A stretch of DNA of 64,000 nt from Micromonospora sp. Llam0 (lineage in GTDB: Bacteria; Actinomycetota; Actinomycetes; Mycobacteriales; Micromonosporaceae), in assembly GCF_003751085.1 (NCBI RefSeq), contig NZ_RJJY01000001.1:4898001-4962000 (forward strand), read 5' to 3'. Both the position numbers and the translations under genes were made by a program. The notes under the pieces were generated by a model. The model was not told where the DNA came from. It searched no databases and saw nothing but the letters and a program-made list of their open reading frames with translations. This document shows, in pieces, positions 20,201-28,472 of this stretch. Position 1 is the stretch's first letter, and the number at the start of each line of letters is the position of its first letter.

Positions 20201-20882
20201 CGCCGACGACGTCGGCGTAGTCGCTGTGGGCGGCCAGGTCGACCCAGAGCCAGCCGCCGGCGGCCAGCCGCGGGTCGGCGTCGACCGGCACGTCGAGGGT
20301 GACGACCAGGCCGAGGGCTTCGGCGAGGCGGGGACGGCGCAGCGCGTACGCGATCGCCTCGCCCCAGCCGATCACCGTCGGCGGCACCGGCGGCGCCGGG
20401 TCCGGCGGGCAGGTCATCAGGCAGTGGTAGCTGGCGTCGGTGACGGCCAGCGAGGTACGCGGGCGGACGAACCCGAACGACCGGCGGTAGCTGCCCGGCA
20501 GGTACTTGCGCAGCTGCCGGGTGGTGTCGCGGTCCTGCGGGGCGAATGTGTCGCCGGCCGGGCCGGGCGGGATCTCCAGTGCCTCGCCGATCGCGGTGAA
20601 GATGCTCCGGGTGTGTGGGGCGTGCAGTGTCGCCGGAGCGGCGGGCAACGCGATGGTCTGGTCGACCCGGTCGCGCCGCGGCAGCGCCGCGACGGCGTCC
20701 GAGATGGACACCGCGAACGCGAGGTGGGCGTCGGCGAAGGCCGGCACGCCGGCCGGGGCGGCGAGCAGTGGTGCGAGCGGGTCGGTGGCCGGGGCGACCA
20801 GCAGCCGTACGGTCAGCGTCCGCCCGGTGTGGTCCCACCGCTGCAGGTACGGCACCAGGGTGAGTTTGTGCGAGGTTGCCAT
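17226..20882 (-). CDS. Giant uncharacterised protein (1218 aa), partner B
   Basis: A 1218-residue protein that I cannot assign to a family. It has no signal peptide or membrane helix and is rich in short beta-type segments separated by Pro/Asp/Gly turns. Possible landmarks: FTAIGEALEIPPG (~95), YLPGSYRRSFGFVRPRTSLAVTD (~130), VIGWGEAIAYALRRP (~170), several fibronectin-like strands after ~430, and a C-terminus with LRRVLSDPPNTQLWAVLY, VSVLVVEVLPEP and a final CC pair. ATG 20882 follows GAAGG. The gene starts 28 bases after the stop of partner A and is surely co-transcribed. The two proteins likely act together; intracellular assembly or release by a non-Sec route are both possible. Coding evidence (codon bias, length) is strong; function is unknown. 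Confidence 0.85.
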   Translation of the reverse strand: MATSHKLTLVPYLQRWDHTGRTLTVRLLVAPATDPLAPLLAAPAGVPAFADAHLAFAVSISDAVAALPRRDRVDQTIALPAAPATLHAPHTRSIFTAIGEALEIPPGPAGDTFAPQDRDTTRQLRKYLPGSYRRSFGFVRPRTSLAVTDASYHCLMTCPPDPAPPVPPTVIGWGEAIAYALRRPRLAEALGLVVTLDVPVDADPRLAAGGWLWVDLAAHSDYADVVGADPGLVRAFATRVPPLPAADTRPVFTPVAFPVSADAAEAGTLGNYDKVFAETLRFDDGFAKIVHARQPVSADLLDETGDGAPIARDEGVQLGWDDEDILEGQNRALGAPPDGADPVLAPRGVLGYRVDVRPAGGTEWTSLSLVDAPLAVGVDLGTAREERWTEVAPAEHSGQLWLPAWFVRWRGGSLVVDTDDEQRLMEVPPGPPEQAVPVDADTVLPRYGQSYEFRVRLADPTGGGPPVDAAPVDAAPGQVGEAPVALLHLRRHRPPARVGLDPFTPEPDGTVAALRLHRPRLGYPEAVYAAGPAARTDLLAQIAANDAGPPEAATAPGVADPDAVLLQVRVLLKAPAFDPAADADGYVEWYTTTRLFPDAATGVLDLDLTWVDAGDYRSVDVADQLGPDGLVSGPVTMVTGRDLRLEVRAMGRDDLGYFGSDAARRGPAEIIDLHGTADPASEADLLRPLPPADSLRSVFLRPDPAGAPPAVAAVAAQTAPTPALLGRLAGALDLVADGPTLLGVPGERVVFGCAGLGHHLAPDGGSVEFTDPTELAGRWLHAVQAVVDRDWTWRGAGSPTLTLRRTVRLPDAPGAPQTVTDVGVIELVDSVNVQAGTGDTERGFVRMIFLDVVAAPLGPDGLPYEPQVDYDLEFRLETGDVVRQVISSTLPIVTPPRQVPRVVAAGIALTPYGTDASYAATTPRIRRLWLEFAEPLADPRDAYFVRPLTVTPDPMLLPGTEPVADPATVPTLPLDPEPVRVITPGQAQDLAGYATMQRLEPAADSDRHFLVPLPPNTDPGSPELFSFYTYEIRVGHDRGPADDPLWSTAQGRYGEPLTLDGVAHPAPELAASVLAEPDGAVRVRAPYAIPYLGLRRVLSDPPNTQLWAVLYARVMQADASTRRNVQVGLRPLWIPRRQPGPRSVPLPLEGETTWSGAEVRAALEAAGLPPGLPVSVLVVEVLPEPNGGFADPLGGDLGQVRILRTSPLSAVDRDCCVP

Positions 20883-20910
20883 CTGTCCGCCTTCTTCGCC
20901 GCCCTGGTCG

Positions 20911-23900
20911 TCACAGGGCGGCGGTCTCGGTGACCTGGTAGGACGCGCTGATCGAAAGGATCAAGAAGAGATCGACCTGGATCTTGACCGATCCGGAGTA
21001 GTCGCACTTGGTGGTGCCGGCGTCGTCGTACACCAGGCCTCTCAGCTCGGCCCGGATCTTGACCTTGACGACCTTGAGGTCCACCCCGGCTTCCAGCGCG
21101 ACCAGTCCGCCGTACTTGGTCTTGCCGGCGATCGCGTCGTAGACCAGCACGAAGCCGATGCCCAGGAACGCGTACGCCTTGAACGGGCCGATCTGGCCCT
21201 GCACCCCGACGCCGGCGAACGCGACCAGTTCCAGCTTTTCGCTGGTGACCGTGCCGGAGATGAGGGCGATGGAGAAGGTGACGCTGCCGGAGACGATGAC
21301 GAAGACCTTCGCGACGCCGACCGACAGCACCGGGATCTTGCCTTCGAGGGCGATCCCGAGGCTGGCCGACCCCTTGGCCTTGCCGTCGGTGAGGCTCACC
21401 CCGGCGCTGACCGCCACCGCCAGGCTCAGCTTGAAGTAGTCGCCGAGCGGCACGATGGTGTCCGGCAGGTCGAACTTCAGCTTCGTCTCGAACTTCAGCT
21501 CGTGCTTGGCGTTGGCCGCCGCCAGGTCGATCGGGCCCTGCACGCCCCGGTCGCCGACGAACGGCAGGTACTGCAGGATCTGCTCGATCTCGGCGAGCAG
21601 CAACGACCGCAGCTGGGCCACCTGCGGCCGCTGGTCGGTGCCGCCGACGATGTGCAGCTCGGACCCGGTCAGCTCGGCCAGGCCGGCCACGTCGGTCCAG
21701 ACCCGCAGTCCGGCGAAGTCGGCCGACCAGCGGTCCTCGGTGACCTCCAGGCGCAGCGTCGCGGTGTCGTAGCGCAGCGCCGACCCGTGCCCGGGGGTGC
21801 CGCCCAGCTGCAGCGCGGTCGGCGGGTTGGTGAACGTCACCGGGGCGCTGAACGCCAACGCCCCTCCCGCCCCGACGTCCAGGTGCAGCGCGCCGGGCGC
21901 GGTCTCCAGGGTGTTCGGCGGCGGCGGGAACGCCCCTTTGGACATCGACCGGGCCAGGACGTCGGCCAGCGCGGGCCGGTGCCGCGACTCGATACGCGCA
22001 ACGCCGGGTGCCGGCACCACCGGCCGGGGGAACAGGAACGCGTGGGTCGCGGTGGTCTGCACGAAGGCGTACTCGGTCGCCGGGTCGGTCGGGCGCAGCA
22101 GGTCGGCGGGGTCGGCGAACCGGTACTCCCCCGGTGTGCCGGCCAGCGGCGGCTCGCCGATCGGCAGCTCGTTGGCCGGGTAGCCGACCGGGTAGCGGCG
22201 GATCAGCGGCGTACCACGGGTGTCGGCGACGGCGGTCGCCTCGCCGCCGCCGGCCGGGGCGCCGACCGGGCGCACCACCATGGACCAGGAGCCGGTGCGG
22301 GGCAGCTGCGGGGTGCCGCGCACGGTCGCCACGAACACCGGGGTGCCGGCATCGTCGGCGAGGCCGACCTCGATCCGTTGGGCACGCATCGGCAGGCCGC
22401 TGCCGCCGACGTCGACGACGGTGTCGATCGGCCCGCCGACCGGCCCCTGCGCCTCGATCAGTGCCCGCAGCGCGGCTGGGGCGGCCGGTACACCGCTCGG
22501 CTCGACCTGCAGCCAGCCGAGCACCCCGGCCGCCGGTGTCGTCCCGGCGGCGCCGTCGAGGGCGAGGTCGGCGTCGAAGTGGTACGGCACCAGCCGCGCG
22601 CCACCGTGGCCGAACTCCGCGCCCGGCGCCGGCCGGATGTTGCGCACGTCGAACAGGCCCCGGAAGATCCCGGCGTCGAAGATGTACGGAGCGACGGTGA
22701 TCGCCCCCGCGTCGCGGTAGCGGTAGTCGAACAGGCCGGGGGTGAACGGCTGCCAGCCGCTGTCGCGGCGGATCACCCCGCCGCCGGGGCGGCGTTCCAC
22801 GGTGACCGAGCGGGTCACCCGGATGCCCCACGGGTGCAGCACGCTGTTGACCTTGACGACCTCCAGCGCGGTCCGGCCGATCATCACCCGGAACTGCACC
22901 TTGGCCGCCTCGGCGAACGCGGCGAACGGGTTGTTCCAGTCGCTGAAGTTGGAGCCGCCGTAGCCGGACAGGTCGATCCGGGTGACCGGCACCCGGGGGT
23001 CGGTGGCCATGTCGGTGTTGAAGACGGTCTCCACACTGCCGCTCGGGTCGGCGGTGGAGCCGAGCACCGACAGCCCGAGCGGGGCCCCGCTGGCCAGGTC
23101 CACCCCGTTGATCAGTTGCCGCATCCGGCCGGCGAAGGTGGCCGACACGCCGCCGTCGTCGGGCCGGCCGCCTTCGGCCTGCGCGGTGATCTGGATGCCG
23201 CCCCGGGTGTCACCGAACTCGGGGCGGGTCAGCCCGAGCAGGTCCGCCGGGCGCGGCCCGTCGTCGTACGGCTGGACCAGCACCGCCGCGATCAGGCCGA
23301 ACGGGAACGTGGTGCGCACCCCGACCGGGGTGCCGTCGCCGAACGCGTCGAGGGTGCCGGCCACGGCGTCGGCGGGCGCCACCGGGACGAGCCGCTGGGA
23401 CCGGGCACCGAGTGAGGTGGCGCCGCCGTCGGTGGCCGAGGCGAGCGGGGTGGGAAACCAGCCGAGGGTGATGATGTCCTGGTCGGTGTCGAGGGTGCGC
23501 ACCGGTTCCCACTGCACCTGCGGCAGCGCCGTCACCCGCAGCGCGCCGACCTCGGCCCGGGTGGCCAGCCCGGCAACGGCGTACTCGGTGTCCGGGTGGT
23601 TCGGGCCGATGCCGAGCCCGACGCCGAGCAGGTCCTGGTTGGTGGAGACGTCCAGCAGCAGCAGGTTCGGCGGCCGGCCGACCACCTCGGACAGGTAGCC
23701 GTCGACCATCGAGGTGGACGTGGCGTCGGACCGGGCGGCGGCCTGGATCCGCTGGCCGCGCAGTTCCAGCTCCAGCCGACGGGCGGAGTCCCACTGCGCG
23801 TCGGTTTTCTTGTCCAGCCCGAGGCGGCCCTGTTCGACCTGGCTGAACCCGATGTCGGGTCCGGACGACTTCGGCGGCGGCTGCGGCGTGCCCGGTGACG

Positions 23901-25572
23901 CCGGACGGCCGGTGACCGCCACCGCCGGCCCGAGCTGGCCGTCGAACTCGACCCGCACGTCGGCCGGCGCGGTCCAGACGATCCGGCAGACCAGCGCCGC
24001 CGGTGGCGGTTCCCGGCCGATTCGGGGCCGGTCGAGGGCGCCGTTGGACACGTACGGGTCGGGCAGTGTCGGCGCCCAGGCGTGCAGTCCGAACGCCAGT
24101 TGGGCGGTGCCGTTGTCGACCAGTAGCGGGCCGTCGGCGGTCGGCCCGGCCGGCCCGGCGAGGGTGCCCTGGACGTAGACGAACGCCGGGACGGTGGTCC
24201 ACAGCAGCGCATTGCGTAGCGCGAACTGGTGGTGACTGCGGGCGTCGGCCGGGACCGCCGCGCCGAGCAGCACGGTGATCTCGCCGTCGCGGCGGTGCAG
24301 CAGCAGGGTGCCGGCACCACCCGGGGTGGGCACCGGCTGCCCGGCGGTGGTCACCGGCCGGTCGACGGCCACCTCGCTGCGGCCGGTGACCATCAGGTGC
24401 TCACCCTCGACGGCGTGGCACCGGTGCAACACCCGCAACGGTACGTCGTAAATCTGCCGCCAGGGCAGCCGGTGCCCGCCGCCGCCGGCGATCGCCCATA
24501 ACTGGATGTCATGGGCGACCGGCGGCGCCAGCGGGGTGACCGGGTCGGCGAGTACCGTCGCGGCGGACGCGCCGATCACCATCCACGCGCTGTCCAGCGG
24601 GTGTTCCCGCGGGTCCGGGGCGTACCAGCGGGCGGCCAGGCCGGTGACCCGCAGCAGCCAGGTCGCTGCGGTGGACGCCTCGCCGAGGAACGCCGGGTCG
24701 GTGACGACGACCACCGGCAGGCCGAGCCCGGCGTCGCGGACGGTGCCGGTGCCGCTGAAGCCGACCAACGGGTTGCCGGCCGGGTCGGCGCCGACCGGGG
24801 TGGCGTCCACCGTGGCCGGCTCGATGGTGTAGCCGAGCACCAGCGTCCAGAGCTGTTCGACGAACGTCCGGTCCCCGGTGGCCGGGCCGAACCGGAACTG
24901 CTGCCCCCAGGCCGTGGCCGCGCCGGGGTCGCCGACGATCTCGACCGCGCCGGACTTGAACCGGAAGGTCACCGACGCGGGCAGGGTGGTGGCGGTCCCG
25001 GCGCTGTGGCAGCCGCCGACACCGCCGGCCGGCGGCGGGTCGGGTGCCGGGTCGAGTCGCAGTACGGCGCTCAGCGGCGCGGGCACCTCGACGACGTCGC
25101 CGTGCACCGTCGTCGCGCTGCCCAGCGTCAGCGTCCCGCCGGTGACCAGTAGGCCGGCGTACGCGTCGGCGGGCAGACCGCCGAACAGGTCGCCGCGGAT
25201 CCAGACGGTGCCGGCTTCGATGTCGACGACGGTGCCGGTACGTTGCACGGCCGGCGGCCGGGCCTGGGTGACCACGAACGCGGGTGCGGCGGCACCGGCC
25301 TCGCGGACCTGGAGCCGGCGGGCGGCGACGAACGTCTCGTACCAGACGTCGACCCCGCCGGGGGTGCGGAACGGGCCGACTCGGCGGTCCGGCGTCAGCC
25401 CGGTGCGGCTGTCGACGAACCGGCCGGCGAGGAGTTCCTCGCGTTCGTCACGGCGGTGCACCAGCCGAGCGTCGCGGGGCAGTTCGGCAGCGACACGCGC
25501 CGCGGCCGACGCGGCGAGACTGGTCAGTACGGTACGGACGGCGGGGAGATCTCCACGGACTGGCTCTGACAC
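20911..25572 (-). CDS. Giant uncharacterised protein (1553 aa), partner A
   Basis: A 1553-residue protein of unknown family. GTG 25572 is preferred because GAGGAGGAGC lies just upstream; a longer frame to 25635 reads through that ribosome site. Residues ~1-100 are polar and helical. A long middle part is built of beta segments, including EVVKVNSVLHPWGIRVTRSVTVERR and a likely repeated jelly-roll or sandwich pattern. The last ~250 residues are different: alternating strands rich in Gly, Val and Lys (VFVIVSGSVTFSIALISG, LELVAFAGVGVQGQIGPFKA, YGGLVALEAGVDLKVVKVKI) resembling an extended barrel or a membrane-interacting beta domain. No Sec signal. Upstream within 150 bases is a 14-bp palindrome. 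Function unknown; see findings. Confidence 0.85.
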   Translation of the reverse strand: MSEPVRGDLPAVRTVLTSLAASAAARVAAELPRDARLVHRRDEREELLAGRFVDSRTGLTPDRRVGPFRTPGGVDVWYETFVAARRLQVREAGAAAPAFVVTQARPPAVQRTGTVVDIEAGTVWIRGDLFGGLPADAYAGLLVTGGTLTLGSATTVHGDVVEVPAPLSAVLRLDPAPDPPPAGGVGGCHSAGTATTLPASVTFRFKSGAVEIVGDPGAATAWGQQFRFGPATGDRTFVEQLWTLVLGYTIEPATVDATPVGADPAGNPLVGFSGTGTVRDAGLGLPVVVVTDPAFLGEASTAATWLLRVTGLAARWYAPDPREHPLDSAWMVIGASAATVLADPVTPLAPPVAHDIQLWAIAGGGGHRLPWRQIYDVPLRVLHRCHAVEGEHLMVTGRSEVAVDRPVTTAGQPVPTPGGAGTLLLHRRDGEITVLLGAAVPADARSHHQFALRNALLWTTVPAFVYVQGTLAGPAGPTADGPLLVDNGTAQLAFGLHAWAPTLPDPYVSNGALDRPRIGREPPPAALVCRIVWTAPADVRVEFDGQLGPAVAVTGRPASPGTPQPPPKSSGPDIGFSQVEQGRLGLDKKTDAQWDSARRLELELRGQRIQAAARSDATSTSMVDGYLSEVVGRPPNLLLLDVSTNQDLLGVGLGIGPNHPDTEYAVAGLATRAEVGALRVTALPQVQWEPVRTLDTDQDIITLGWFPTPLASATDGGATSLGARSQRLVPVAPADAVAGTLDAFGDGTPVGVRTTFPFGLIAAVLVQPYDDGPRPADLLGLTRPEFGDTRGGIQITAQAEGGRPDDGGVSATFAGRMRQLINGVDLASGAPLGLSVLGSTADPSGSVETVFNTDMATDPRVPVTRIDLSGYGGSNFSDWNNPFAAFAEAAKVQFRVMIGRTALEVVKVNSVLHPWGIRVTRSVTVERRPGGGVIRRDSGWQPFTPGLFDYRYRDAGAITVAPYIFDAGIFRGLFDVRNIRPAPGAEFGHGGARLVPYHFDADLALDGAAGTTPAAGVLGWLQVEPSGVPAAPAALRALIEAQGPVGGPIDTVVDVGGSGLPMRAQRIEVGLADDAGTPVFVATVRGTPQLPRTGSWSMVVRPVGAPAGGGEATAVADTRGTPLIRRYPVGYPANELPIGEPPLAGTPGEYRFADPADLLRPTDPATEYAFVQTTATHAFLFPRPVVPAPGVARIESRHRPALADVLARSMSKGAFPPPPNTLETAPGALHLDVGAGGALAFSAPVTFTNPPTALQLGGTPGHGSALRYDTATLRLEVTEDRWSADFAGLRVWTDVAGLAELTGSELHIVGGTDQRPQVAQLRSLLLAEIEQILQYLPFVGDRGVQGPIDLAAANAKHELKFETKLKFDLPDTIVPLGDYFKLSLAVAVSAGVSLTDGKAKGSASLGIALEGKIPVLSVGVAKVFVIVSGSVTFSIALISGTVTSEKLELVAFAGVGVQGQIGPFKAYAFLGIGFVLVYDAIAGKTKYGGLVALEAGVDLKVVKVKIRAELRGLVYDDAGTTKCDYSGSVKIQVDLFLILSISASYQVTETAAL

Positions 25573-25678
25573 GCGCTCCTCCTCGGAGGCTGCTGCAGCC
25601 GGACTCGGACCGGTCTGCAGCGTGCGCCACGTCACACTCCGTGTTCAATCAGATCTTGGATAGTTACCGACCTTCGGA

Positions 25679-25692
25679 GGTCAGCGCTGACC
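25679..25692. promoter_or_regulatory. Palindrome GGTCAGCGCTGACC
   Basis: A perfect 14-bp palindrome between the ThuA stop and the giant-protein start. It could be an operator of the giant-protein pair or a short terminator stem for the ThuA transcript. No T-tract follows, so an operator is slightly favoured. Confidence 0.5.
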
Positions 25693-25718
25693 GTCCGGAT
25701 GAGCCCGGGGCCCGGCCG

Positions 25719-26564
25719 TCACCCTGTGGCGTCCCGGTCAGCGTCGTCGGCCGACCGGCCCTCGTCGACGTCGGCGGCGGGCGACCGACCTGCGGCCCAG
25801 CGGATCGCGCCGAGCAGGTGGGTGCGGAACGCCGGTTCGGCGTACGCCTCGACGGTGTGGCCGCCGCCGGTGTAGAAGGTGCGGCCGCCGGCGTACGTCC
25901 GGCACCAGGCGTGCGGGTGCGGCTGCCCCATCTGCCCGCCGGTGTAGCTGGTCTCGTCGAGCACCGCGAGGATCCGGGCGTCGGTCGGCCGGGTCTGGTA
26001 GTCGTACCACTCGTCGGTACGCGCCCAGCGGGTCGGCAGATGCGCGGTGGCCGGGTGGGTCCGGTCGACGACCTCGACGGTGGCCGGCTGCACCGGCGGG
26101 TGCTGGGCGAAGTACGCGCCGACAAGTTCGCCGTAGAACGGCCAGTTGTGCTCGGTGTCGGCGGCCGCGTGCACGCCGACGAATCCGCCGCCGTCGTTGA
26201 TGTAGCCCTCGAACGCGGCCCGGCCGGCGTCGTCGAGCACGTCGCCGGTGGTGTTGAGGAAGACGACGGCGGCGTACCGGCTCAGGTCCTCCGGGGTGAA
26301 GACGGCCGGGTCCTCGGTGGCGTCGACGGCGAAGCCGTGCTCCGCGCCGAGTTCACCGACGGCCGCGACGCCGGCCGGGATGGAATCGTGCCGGAACCCG
26401 GTGGTGCGGCTGTAGACCAGCACCCGGTACCCGATCTCGGCGCTCGACTCGGTACTCGACTCGGTACAGCCGGTGGTCGCCAGCGTCACGATGCCGCCGA
26501 GCAGGCCGGCGCCGACCGCCCGTCGGGTGAGGCCGGCACCGGGCCGGACCGGCACGCCGGTCAC
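25719..26564 (-). CDS. ThuA-domain lipoprotein
   Basis: A 281-residue lipoprotein. The N-terminus has a twin-arginine-like LTRRAVGAGLLGG followed by a lipobox (TLATTGC). The ThuA domain, a class I glutamine-amidotransferase-like fold, runs from RVLVYSRTTGFRHDSIPAG to about residue 255 with VVFLNTTGDVLDDAGRAAFEGYI, GGGFVGVHAAADT and HPHAWCRTYAGGRTFYTGGGHT. ThuA proteins are associated with trehalose and other sugar utilisation, but the reaction is not settled. It begins inside the stop of the upstream regulator (GTGA overlap) and so is translationally coupled to it. The giant-protein genes follow 146 bases downstream on the same strand. Confidence 0.88.
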   Translation of the reverse strand: MTGVPVRPGAGLTRRAVGAGLLGGIVTLATTGCTESSTESSAEIGYRVLVYSRTTGFRHDSIPAGVAAVGELGAEHGFAVDATEDPAVFTPEDLSRYAAVVFLNTTGDVLDDAGRAAFEGYINDGGGFVGVHAAADTEHNWPFYGELVGAYFAQHPPVQPATVEVVDRTHPATAHLPTRWARTDEWYDYQTRPTDARILAVLDETSYTGGQMGQPHPHAWCRTYAGGRTFYTGGGHTVEAYAEPAFRTHLLGAIRWAAGRSPAADVDEGRSADDADRDATG

Positions 26565-27379
26565 CGGACCGGCTCCGCGACGGTGGTGGGCGGGTCAGCG
26601 GCGACCGGCCCGTCGACGTCGATGGGCCCACCGACATCGGCGGCGGCACCGGGGTCCGGTTGCGGCGGTAGACCACGGGTGGACAGGAACGCCTGCCACT
26701 CGGCGGTGATCCGCTCGACGTCCCGGCAGACCAGCCCGAAGAACTCGCCCATCAGCTGCAGCCGGTCCCCGGCGGGTGTGTCCGGCCCGAGTACGGCGGC
26801 GCCGTGGGTCGCCGCGTCCGCCCAGGTCCGGAAGACGTGCACCCGCAGCGACCAGGCCCGGTACCACAGGCCGTCGTCGACGGCGTACCGGTCGCGCCGC
26901 TGCCCCGGCTCGCGTCGCCGGCTGACGAAGCCGATCCGCTCCAGGAAGGCGATCGACTTCGAAATCGACGCCGGACTGACCCGCAGCCGGTCGACCAACT
27001 CGGCGGCGGTGAGTGAACCGCCGTCGCTGACGAAGAGGCTGACCAGCACCCGGGCGGTCATCCGGGGAAAGCCGGACTGGATCATCAGAGCGGCGAACTG
27101 CTGCTCGAAGGCCTGCACGGCGGCCGCGTCCCGGCCGTACCCGGTGCTCTGGTTGGCCGCTGGCCGGGTGACCGGTCCGGTACGGCGGGCCCGGTGCGCG
27201 GTGGCCCGGTGCGCGGCGGCGGCCCGGTAGCCGCCCGGCCCACCGTTGCGCCCCACCTCCCGGCTGATCGTGGAGGTCGGGCGGTCGAGCCGGCGGGCGA
27301 TCTCGGCGTAGCCGGCACCGTCGGCGAGCGCCTGCTCGATGCGCTGCCGGTCCTGATAGGTCAACCGTCCGCCGGGCAT
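26561..27379 (-). CDS. MarR/GbsR-type regulator with IS30-like HTH
   Basis: A 272-residue regulator with two DNA-binding modules. ATG 27379 is preceded by GAGGGTGAAGGG. Residues 1-50 ([37 protein letters not shown]) are a helix-turn-helix of the HTH_38 type seen at the start of IS30 transposases. After a basic linker, residues 90-240 are a winged helix of the GbsR/MarR group ([44 protein letters not shown]). It is divergent from an ABC exporter whose promoter carries GCAAC repeats, so exporter control is likely, as known for similar pairs. The gene overlaps the ThuA gene by GTGA. Confidence 0.85.
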   Translation of the reverse strand: MPGGRLTYQDRQRIEQALADGAGYAEIARRLDRPTSTISREVGRNGGPGGYRAAAAHRATAHRARRTGPVTRPAANQSTGYGRDAAAVQAFEQQFAALMIQSGFPRMTARVLVSLFVSDGGSLTAAELVDRLRVSPASISKSIAFLERIGFVSRRREPGQRRDRYAVDDGLWYRAWSLRVHVFRTWADAATHGAAVLGPDTPAGDRLQLMGEFFGLVCRDVERITAEWQAFLSTRGLPPQPDPGAAADVGGPIDVDGPVAADPPTTVAEPVR

Positions 27380-27414
27380 CCGCCCTTCACCCTCCGCTGC
27401 ATTCAGCCTCAATT

Positions 27415-27467
27415 CATTGCAACACATCCTGGCCGATCGTTGCGTTAACCGCAAGTGCCATTGCAAC
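27415..27467. promoter_or_regulatory. Repeated CATTGCAAC sites, probable operator
   Basis: CATTGCAAC occurs at 27415-27423 and 27459-27467, 44 bp apart (about four helical turns). Between them TTGCG-N5-CGCAA forms an inverted repeat (near 27440-27454), and another GCAACG lies in the exporter promoter spacer. They are likely binding sites of the divergent GbsR-type regulator. Confidence 0.5.
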
Positions 27468-27492
27468 GCTGAACCCTTCTGTACGGGATCAC

Positions 27493-27513
27493 GCCCGCTG
27501 GTGGCGGGCTTTT
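27493..27513 (+). terminator. Intrinsic terminator or attenuator before exporter
   Basis: GCCCGC, a five-base loop, GCGGGC and then TTTTC form a classic rho-independent terminator reading rightwards, unusual for this genome because it has a T-run. It sits three bases before the exporter -35 box, so it could insulate the promoter from upstream transcription or attenuate a longer leader. Confidence 0.55.
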
Positions 27514-27515
27514 CA

Positions 27516-27544
27516 TTGACCGTCGTGCGAACGCAACGTAGCTT
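27516..27544 (+). promoter_or_regulatory. Leaderless promoter of ABC exporter
   Basis: TTGACC (27516-27521) and TAGCTT (27539-27544) are separated by 17 bases, and the ATG at 27552 is seven bases past the -10 box. With no Shine-Dalgarno sequence, transcription probably starts at the A of the ATG. Confidence 0.65.
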
Positions 27545-27551
27545 TCTAGAT

Positions 27552-28472
27552 ATGGAAACAACGATCCAGGTCCGGGGCCTAACCAAGCGGTACGGCCGCA
27601 GCACCGCGCTGGACGGGCTCGACCTGACCGTGGCGGCCGGCGAGGTGCACGGCTTCCTCGGCCCCAACGGTGCCGGCAAGACCAGCACCATCCGGGTACT
27701 GCTCGGCCTGCTGCGGCCCGACGGCGGACAGGTGTCGCTGCTCGGTGGTGACCCGTGGCGGGACGCGGTCGCCCTGCACCGGCGCCTCGCGTACGTGCCG
27801 GGCGACGTCAGCCTCTGGCCGAACCTGACCGGCGGCGAGGTGATCGACCTGCTCGGTCGACTGCGCGGCGGCCTCGACCGGCGTCGCCGCGCCGACCTGC
27901 TGGAGCGCTTCGCGCTGGACCCGACGAAGAAGTGCCGCAGCTACTCCAAGGGCAACCGGCAGAAGGTGGCGCTGATCGCCGCCCTCGCCGCCGACGTGGA
28001 GCTGCTGCTGCTCGACGAGCCCACCTCCGGGCTGGACCCGCTGATGGAGGCGGTGTTCCACGACCGGGTCGCCGACGCCGCCCGGCAGGGCCGGACCGTC
28101 CTGCTGTCCAGCCACATCCTCGCCGAGGTCGAGGCGCTGTGCGAGCGGGTCACCATCGTCCGCGACGGACGGACCGTGGAAAGCGGCACCCTGGCCGAGC
28201 TTCGGCAGCTGACCCGTACCACCATCGTCGCCGACCTGCCCGAGGTGGCCGACCTGGCCGATTTGCCCGAGGTGGCCGACCTGGCCGACCTGGCCGGGGT
28301 GCACGGGCTCAGCGTCGACGGGACCCGGCTGCGCTGCGAGGTCGAGCCGGCCGCGCTGCCCGAGGTGCTGCGCCGGCTGGCCGAGGCCGGCGTACGCGGG
28401 CTGGTCAGCCAGCCGCCGACGCTGGAGGAACTGTTCCTGCGGCACTACCGCGGCACCGGAGCACGGCGGTGA
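27552..28472 (+). CDS. ABC exporter ATP-binding protein
   Basis: A 306-residue ABC ATPase of the drug/antibiotic-exporter type. Walker A is [10 protein letters not shown], the signature is [15 protein letters not shown] (a variant in which LSGGQ is replaced by YSKGN, common in this subfamily), Walker B is [13 protein letters not shown], and the H-loop is SSHILAEVE. The C-terminal ~80 residues contain a 27-base tandem duplication. ATG 27552 is preferred because an excellent promoter lies seven bases upstream; an in-frame start at 27417 would read through that promoter. The permease gene starts inside its stop codon. Confidence 0.9.
   Translation: METTIQVRGLTKRYGRSTALDGLDLTVAAGEVHGFLGPNGAGKTSTIRVLLGLLRPDGGQVSLLGGDPWRDAVALHRRLAYVPGDVSLWPNLTGGEVIDLLGRLRGGLDRRRRADLLERFALDPTKKCRSYSKGNRQKVALIAALAADVELLLLDEPTSGLDPLMEAVFHDRVADAARQGRTVLLSSHILAEVEALCERVTIVRDGRTVESGTLAELRQLTRTTIVADLPEVADLADLPEVADLADLAGVHGLSVDGTRLRCEVEPAALPEVLRRLAEAGVRGLVSQPPTLEELFLRHYRGTGARR
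28233..28286 (+). repeat. 27-bp tandem duplication inside ATPase gene
   Basis: Two copies of a 27-base unit encoding DLPEVADLA lie head to tail (28233-28259 and 28260-28286) with two mismatches, and a third partial copy follows. It extends the C-terminal domain in frame and looks recent. Confidence 0.8.

Noticed and set aside
20506..23415. A 969-codon open frame on the plus strand
   Set aside because: Antisense to the giant-protein genes; composition (Arg, Asp, Gly, Val, Gln runs) is that of a reverse-strand shadow and no ribosome site precedes it.
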